64,000 nt of DNA from Achromobacter spanius. Lineage in GTDB: Bacteria > Pseudomonadota > Gammaproteobacteria > Burkholderiales > Burkholderiaceae_B. A program made the translations under genes and the position numbers. Of this stretch, positions 58,304 to 64,000 are shown one piece after another. A model generated the notes under the pieces. It made no database searches. It was given only the letters and a program-made list of their open reading frames with translations, and was not told the DNA's origin. Location of the stretch: assembly GCF_002812705.1 (NCBI RefSeq), contig NZ_CP025030.1, positions 62,001-126,000 of the forward strand. Reading direction: 5' to 3'. The stretch's first letter is position 1, and every line of letters begins with the position of its first letter.

Positions 58304-59770
58304 TCAAGCGGCCAGTGCCTCGGCGGGTTCATCCGCCATTGCCTCGGTATCCTCCGGGGCGTCCTGCTCCGGGCCTTCTTCCTGCGCGGCCTCCTGCGGG
58401 CCTTCGGCCTTGAAGATGGCGGGCATCCAGCCGGTGCCATCGGCCAGCCGCTCGGCCTCGCTGGCAATGTCGGCCTTCTTGAGCTTCGCCAGCCGGGTGA
58501 CGAATTCCGGTGCAAACGCGCCCACGGCATCCAGAATCACGGCCTTGGAAACGTGCTTGAAGTAGCCTTCTGCGGTCGGCTTCCACCATGCGGCCATGTC
58601 GAGGCCCACGGCCTGCGCCAGTTCTGCGCCGGGCTGGTGCGGCGTGGCACGGGGCGTCACCACGTCCACCGTGGAAGCCACGCACACGGCCAGCAGCCGC
58701 ACCAGTTCGTCTTGCGACTTCGCCAGCAGCGCGGCGAACAGTTCGGCGCTGTCCTCCGGCAAGGCTTCCCCGGCTACCTGTTGCAGTTCGCGCAGCGCCA
58801 CAGCGGCGGGCGACTCCGGCCAGTCCGGGGCCATGCCTTCCAGCCGGTCTTGCACTTTCAGGCTCACGCCCAGCGGCAGGTCGTGGCCGTGGTAGCTGTC
58901 CTGCAAAACCTTCTGCACCATGCCATGCACCAGCGCGGCCAGCGCGACGTGCGGATGCCGGGCCACTTCGATTTGCAGCGCCGCCGTGCGGTGGGCGCTC
59001 AACCGCTGCGCCAGCTGGTCGGACAGGCTCGCGGCCTTGGGCGGGTCGTCGGCGTCCTCGTGCTCCTCGTTGGCGGCTTCGCCTTCGGTGCTGCCGAAGC
59101 CGCGCCGCAGCTTTTCCAGCGTGCGCAGCGCCTTGGCCTCGGCTTCGCGCAGCAGGCCGCGATGAATAACAGCCTCGCCGTTGCGGTCGATGGTGACGAT
59201 GGCACCGGCCACCTCGCGCACTTCGGGGGCGTAGCCTTGCAAGGCATTCTCCGCGTCTTGCAGTTCTCCGACCACCTGATCGCGCCGCTGTTCCAGCTTC
59301 TCGGCCTTGGCCTCGTCCTCGGCGTCGCAGGCTTCTTCCAGTTCGGCGTCGATCTTTTCGAGGCGGGTTTCCAGCGAGGCGATGCGGCGGGCCTCGCGGG
59401 TGGTCGGCTCGCGGCGGTGGCGCGGGGCGTTCTGGAACGCCTGCCGTTCCTCGTAGGCCAGATGCGGCACGGCCTCCACCCATGCCCAGCCCTCGGCGCG
59501 CACGTCCTCGGCCAGCGTTGCCAGCTTGTCGCGCACGAGCGTTTCCAGCACTGCGGTATCGGTGAGGTAGGTTCCGGCATCGCCTTCCGCGAACAGGTCG
59601 CGGCGGATGCCGCCGCCTGCCTGCCGGTAGGCGTCCAGCCCGACGAAGCGCACCAGCGCGTGCGCGGCGTCGATTTCGCGCTCGGTCAGGCGCTCGCGCA
59701 GCTTGGACGGGCTGCGCTGCCATTCCGGCGCACCATAGAACGTGGCTTCCTGCGCGGCGTGGTCGTCGGC
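58304..59770 (-). pseudogene. ParB-family partition protein, 5'-truncated
   Basis: About 488 codons homologous in pattern to the large C-terminal part of ParB/KorB-like proteins of ICEs and plasmids. It contains DDHAAQEATFYGAPEWQRSP, LTEREIDAAHALVRFVGLDA, long charged coiled coils, AVIHRGLLREAEAKALRTLE and TGWMPAIFKAEG. The N-terminal ParB nuclease-like and helix-turn-helix domains are absent. Upstream (59771-60013) is unrelated sequence and then a pump-gene fragment. The open frame extends to 60142, but that extension is not ParB. Confidence 0.65.
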
Positions 59771-60013
59771 GAAGGGACACAGCAAGACCGCCCCCTCACG
59801 CCACCCACGCACGCCGGTTTTCGGCAAGCGGAGCGCGCAGGCACGGATCAGCGAGCCGGGCCGGAGGCGCCAGCGATGGAAGCCCGACAGGGGCGAGACT
59901 CGCGCAGCGAGGCTCAATGCGCAGCACGACAGCGCGACGGCGGCACGCCGGGACGCCCGACTGCTTGGGACAGGACTACTCGTTGTCGGTCTTGCGCGGC
60001 TCGATGTGCAACT

Positions 60014-60495
60014 GTCCTTGACGTGCAGCCGGGCGTAGTTGCGAAGGTACAGCGTGTCGTACTGCTTATCGGGCGATGTCAGGTGCACCACCATCAGGAA
60101 GGCGGGGGACTGCTTTTGGACGGTGATGCCCTGGCGCACCACATCGCGGGCAGCCGGGCCTGAGCCTGGGCGACGCGGTTTTGTACCCGCACCGTCGCGT
60201 CATCGGCGTTGATGCCAGAACGGAAGGTGACCGTGGTCACCAGCACGCCGTCGGAGCCGGCGACAGACTTGATGTACATCATGCCTTCGACGCCGTTGAT
60301 CTGCTCCTCCAGGGGTGTCGCCACGGTCTCGGCAATCACCTTGGGGTTGGCGCCCGGATACACGGCGCGCACCACGACCTTGGGATATTCGCTGATCGGC
60401 AGCGCCGGGATCGCGAGCAGGCCCGAGACGAAGATGACGATCGACAGCACAGCCGCGAAGATCGGCCTGTCCATGAAGAACTTGGAGAGGTCCAT
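60014..60495 (-). pseudogene. HAE1-type RND pump gene (MexF/AcrB-like), truncated and frameshifted
   Basis: From ATG 60495 the sequence reads MDLSKFFMDRPIFAAVLSIV with the RND N-terminal pattern YPGANPKVIAETVATPLEEQ. A one-base deletion near 60150 shifts the frame after RVQNRVAQAQARLP; the homologous reading continues in the next frame as RDVVRQGITVQKQSP to NYARLHVKD at 60014 and then stops matching. Compared with relatives, a few residues also seem missing after SEYP. Only about 160 of about 1,050 residues remain. Confidence 0.85.
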
Positions 60496-60587
60496 GGGCT
60501 AATACCTTGAAAGGAGTCCAGGGGGAAGCGCGCCGCGCCGCTCGTTGTGTGATACGTCCGATCGGTGGCGCGCTCCGGCGTGGTGCT

Positions 60588-61754
60588 TCATTTGGTGGCG
60601 GACGCGGGCGCCGCAGCAGCCACCATGGGCACCGCCGTGGCCTGCACAGGCATGCCCGGCAAGAACACCTTCTGCGCGCCGTTGACGATCACGCGGTCGC
60701 CCGCCGCCAGCCCCCCTCGCACGATGCGCAGCCAATGGGAACTGCCACCCAGTTTCACATCACGTCGCTGCGCCAGTCCATCCTTGTCTACGATGTAGAC
60801 GTAGTTACGGTCGTGGTCGGTCAGCACCGCCTTGTCGTCGATCAACACGGCCGAGAATTCGCCGCTGCCGACCAGTCGCACGCGGGTATAGAGGCCCGGC
60901 GTGAAAACGCGATCCTTGTTGTCCAGCACCGCGCGCACGGCGATCGTGCCGCTGCCCCGGTCCACCTGGTTGTCGAGGAAGTCCACCGTGCCGGTGTGAG
61001 AGAAGTCCGCCTTGTCCGCCAGGGCGATCTGGACCGGCAGCTGGCCGCCTCGCTCGCTGGGGCGCTCTCCCTTGCGCGCCATGCGCGAGTAGCGCAGGAA
61101 CGCCTTCTCATCGGCCTCAAAGTAGGTATAGACCCTGTCCTGGAACACGATGGTGGTTAGCACACTGGCTGCATCGCTGGCGGCCACCAGGTTGCCTGCG
61201 GTAAAGCGGGCACGGCTGGCGCGCCCGTTGATGGGCGAGCGCACTTGGGTCCTCTCCAGGTTCAACTGCGCCGTCTCCACCGCAGCCTGCGCGGCCTGCA
61301 CCTCAGCCTGCGCGGACTCGTCAGCGGCGCGGCGCTGCTCCCAGGCCTCGGTGGAGACAGCCTGCTGCTCGACCAGCACCTTGGCACGTTGCGCCTCGCT
61401 TCTGCTGCGGCCGGCTTCGCTGCGCGCCCGGGTCAATTGCGCCTGGGCCCGGGCCAGTTCCGCGCGGTAGCTTCGGGCATCGATCATGAAGAGCACATCG
61501 CCCTTCTTGACCTCGTCTCCTTCGCGATAGGCGACCCGCTCGACGTAGCCAGACACCCGTGGGCGCAGCTCGTATTCGTCCCATTACGTGATGGGCTTGA
61601 TCTCGACCTGCGCGACGCTGACTTGCGGCGGCGGTGGATGGCCTCCGGCGCCAGCTCCGGCGTTCTCTTTACAACCTGCGAGCGCCATCGCGCTGAGGGA
61701 GATCAGTATCCAAAGCAGGCGCACGCCGCGAGGGTCGGAGCTGGAAGTCGTCAT
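60588..61754 (-). pseudogene. RND efflux adaptor (MexE/AcrA-like) with nonsense codon
   Basis: From ATG 61754: a lipoprotein signal (SLSAMALAGC), PPPPQVSVAQVEIKPIT, then TAA (61586-61584), then in the same frame WDEYELRPRVSGYVERVAYR and a full adaptor domain to 60588. TAA replaces what is GAA (Glu) in relatives, and about ten residues between WDEY and ELRPRVSGY are absent. A shorter protein could start inside but would lack the lipid anchor. It precedes the broken pump gene by 92 bp. Confidence 0.88.
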
Positions 61755-62047
61755 CTGAACAGGTTCCGTGGTCAGGTCGTAAAGCGAATGAAGCGAGCGC
61801 GATCGCGCTGCACGCTGTCCCCTGACGCTGCTTTCTTGGCAGCGCAAGACCATGAGCGACAGATGCGGCAGAGATCGAATCCCGTTGGTTGTCGGCTTCT
61901 CGTCTCGTCGCAGAACGCGCGCGCAAACCGACCTCGGCGGCATTACAAAGCCTCAAAACTTGAGGTCAAGCGATATCGACGTTCTGATTCGCGCCGTTGC
62001 GGATTGGTCCGCCGCGTCGCATTTTTGGACGGCTCTTGAGCCGCCGG

Positions 62048-63895
62048 TTACGCGAGAAGTGACAAGTAAGGATTGTTCGGTGGTGGCTCTGCGAACAGGA
62101 GCCGAACATCGTGCAATAGATAGCCATACAGGCGGCGGGACTTCCTGGGGCCTGTGACATCGCACGTCCAGATGTTCAGGCCCCTGGGCTTTTTGCGATG
62201 CAGTTGCAGGCGCTCGAAGCGCTTTTGTACCCATTGCCAATCCTGCTGGTTCTCCTGCTTGGCGAGAGTCCCGACCTGGGGGTGTTCTTGTGCGTAGCGT
62301 TGGAATACCCCGGGGCTGACCAGGTAGGCCGTGTCGCCCACCGTATGCACGAGCGCCTTCGCGTCGTTGATGACCAGCCGGCGGGTAGCGATACCTTGTT
62401 TCAGCCACGCCATGAAGTGCTCGCCCGATGGCTGCGCCGACGAGGACGTGGGCACCGGCGCTGATGACGGCACGGGCACCATCGAGGTTGGCGGTGGCGT
62501 TTGAGGGCCAGCGGCGGGTGCGTCGCCCGAGACGGCTTCCGCATCCTGTTGGGGAACAAGCAAATCGCCGATTCCTACCATCGCCAGCAGGTCCTCCATG
62601 ACATCGGGTGCGGCTTGTGCGGCAGGCAAGTGAACCGGAGTCGCGGCGTCGACGCCCTCCCATGGAAGGGACTCTTGATCGTCGGTGGCTGGCTTTGCCG
62701 TCATTGCCGGCGAGGGCACCAAGGCATCGGCATTGTTGGGTGCCGGTGTCCCGTCGATTGCCACTGCCCCTGCGAAGGGCGCTGGCCGCTCTCCAGACTC
62801 CCAAATCAGCGCGGGAGCGAGACGCAGCAGGGTGAATGAGTGGGACCAGCCAGTCGTGCTGGTCACGGTCGCGCGCCAGACCGCCTTGCCGTCCGGCGTC
62901 GGTTGCAACATGCCGTGATCCTGCAGCACGTTGAAGACGGCGGTGTTGCTCGCGGGGATGCCGTCGACGCCTAGTGACAGCAGGTGCGCACGCAGCTTGT
63001 CCGAGACCGTCTTGCTTACCAGCCACAAGGCATCCTCGGTGATCCAGCCATCGGAGGCTTCCGGCTGGTTCAGCTTCAACTGTTCCTTGAGCAGGTAGCG
63101 CAGCCCGTCGAGCAACTTGCGCTGCAGCGCATGCTTGTGTGCAGCCATGGCGCGGGCCGGATCGCCGCCCAGTTCCTGGGCCACCGAAGCCCGGTCGGCC
63201 TGCACGACAAGTTCGCCCAGCACGCCGGCGCGCTCGTACTGGCCGGCCAGGACGTAGAGCAGCGGTCCCCACAGGTCGGGATAGCCACTGAGCCAGTCCA
63301 GGGCATCACGGTCGAGCAGTTGACGGTAGAGTAAACCTGTCGCGGCGCTGTGGAGCCGATATTCCCGATCGTCGCGGTAGCGGAAGCGGTATGGCTGGTG
63401 CAGCGGGCCGTGCCAGGGGTGCCACAGCGAGCCGTCGGACAGTTCGACGTGCAGATCGACGGCGATCTTGCCGATGTCGTGCAGCAGCGCGGCATAAGCG
63501 ACTGCGGCAGTCCAGGCTTCAGACTGCGCCGCCTGGTCTTCGGGACTGCCGCCAATGGGCAGCAGATGGGACTGCCGCAGCTTGAGCGCATAGGCGACGA
63601 TCTCCAACCCGTGATCCAGCATGCCGCCGGGGTAAGCGTGGTGATGGCTTTCCGATGCGGGGAATTGTTGGACCAACTCGGCGTAGTGCTCCAGCGGCGT
63701 GCGGTATAGGGTGGCGAACTGCCGCCGCGACAGCGACGTGCGCTGCCAGATGTGTTCCAGCAGCTTCTGCCGGCGCGGTGTTGCCAGCAGCGATGCGGCC
63801 GATTCGGGCCGCAGCAACCCTTTCGGGAGGTCGGTGGCGGGCGCTGGCGACGGGGCAGCGACCGGGGGCCGTTTTCGCTGGAACAGGGAGAGCAT
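62048..63895 (-). CDS. traI: MOBH-type relaxase TraI of the ICE
   Basis: A 615-residue relaxase of the TraI_2/DUF1528 family. The HD-like region has ESHHHAYPGGMLDHGLEIVA and YAALLHDIGKIAVDLHVEL, as in MOBH relaxases of ICEclc/SXT-type elements. A Pro/Ala-rich linker (about 440-510) and the C-terminal TraI_2_C domain follow (GEHFMAWLKQGIATRRLVIN, RYAQEHPQV). It nicks oriT to start conjugative transfer. ATG 63895 is preferred over 63970, whose extra 25 residues are basic and unrelated. The 293 bp downstream (61755-62047) hold no gene that I recognise. Confidence 0.9.
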   Translation of the reverse strand: MLSLFQRKRPPVAAPSPAPATDLPKGLLRPESAASLLATPRRQKLLEHIWQRTSLSRRQFATLYRTPLEHYAELVQQFPASESHHHAYPGGMLDHGLEIVAYALKLRQSHLLPIGGSPEDQAAQSEAWTAAVAYAALLHDIGKIAVDLHVELSDGSLWHPWHGPLHQPYRFRYRDDREYRLHSAATGLLYRQLLDRDALDWLSGYPDLWGPLLYVLAGQYERAGVLGELVVQADRASVAQELGGDPARAMAAHKHALQRKLLDGLRYLLKEQLKLNQPEASDGWITEDALWLVSKTVSDKLRAHLLSLGVDGIPASNTAVFNVLQDHGMLQPTPDGKAVWRATVTSTTGWSHSFTLLRLAPALIWESGERPAPFAGAVAIDGTPAPNNADALVPSPAMTAKPATDDQESLPWEGVDAATPVHLPAAQAAPDVMEDLLAMVGIGDLLVPQQDAEAVSGDAPAAGPQTPPPTSMVPVPSSAPVPTSSSAQPSGEHFMAWLKQGIATRRLVINDAKALVHTVGDTAYLVSPGVFQRYAQEHPQVGTLAKQENQQDWQWVQKRFERLQLHRKKPRGLNIWTCDVTGPRKSRRLYGYLLHDVRLLFAEPPPNNPYLSLLA

Positions 63896-64000
63896 GCGGG
63901 TGTCCTCTGGGGGGCCGGCCGGGAGGCCTTTTCGCCTTTTCGAGGTAGGGCCTTTCCCCTTGCACCCCATTCCCTTGCCGTTTCGGCCCTTTGGCCTTTA

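Noticed and set aside
58304..60142. A single 612-residue protein
   Set aside because: The frame fuses a pump fragment (DVVRQGITVQKQSP...), unrelated sequence and a parB fragment. Only the part below about 59770 has ParB character.

Overview
The window looks like a chromosome segment of a high-GC betaproteobacterium of the Alcaligenaceae, most likely Achromobacter or a close Bordetella relative. This is inferred from the hrcA-hemH-grpE-trx-dnaK-dnaJ order, a DUF4148 protein, the kdp operon followed by a TorF-like porin, the codon usage and the overall gene style. No database search was possible.

Positions 1-39,528 are ordinary chromosome. At the left edge is a cut-off DUF4212 symporter subunit. 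Next comes a complete kdp potassium-uptake locus: a 32-codon small ORF, kdpF, kdpA, kdpB, kdpC, kdpD and kdpE. A porin gene behind it carries the same KdpE-like direct repeat as the kdp promoter region. The following block holds a dihydrodipicolinate-synthase-like enzyme, a chemotaxis receptor, an O-antigen-ligase-type membrane protein, isocitrate dehydrogenase, two small c-type cytochromes, a MoxR/vWA pair, acetyltransferases, an M16 protease and a three-repeat DUF4148 protein. An IS3-family element (25223-26655) has landed exactly in the loop of the terminator hairpin shared by the DUF4148 side and dnaJ. The heat-shock cluster (dnaJ, dnaK, a CYNC thioredoxin, grpE, a small FPASDP protein, hemH, hrcA) lies on the minus strand, with two convincing sigma-32 promoters. 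Housekeeping genes follow: nadK, recN, fur, bamE, dapB and murB.

At 39,529 a tRNA-Gly(GCC) gene is directly followed by an IntB13-like integrase. From here to the right edge the DNA is an integrated ICEclc-type island, ending in the window with the MOBH relaxase gene traI. Its cargo is metal resistance in varying states of decay. Silver/copper efflux genes (a TolC-like protein, a CusB stub, a Cys-rich periplasmic protein) and copA are broken by IS21-, IS5- and IS3-family elements. The copper two-component system still looks intact. An apparently intact arsenic/chromate block follows: arsR, arsI, two arsC types, acr3, a PadR regulator, chrA and a GNAT. Then come a parB fragment and a mexEF-like pump whose two genes are both pseudogenes.

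The most useful observations are the shared KdpE-like site in front of kdp and the porin, the IS that splits the dnaJ terminator, the in-frame reconstruction of the IS5-interrupted copper protein, the shared 12-mer in front of arsR and the PadR gene, and several small conserved-looking proteins without known function. I did not find a clearly new multi-gene defence or metabolic system.
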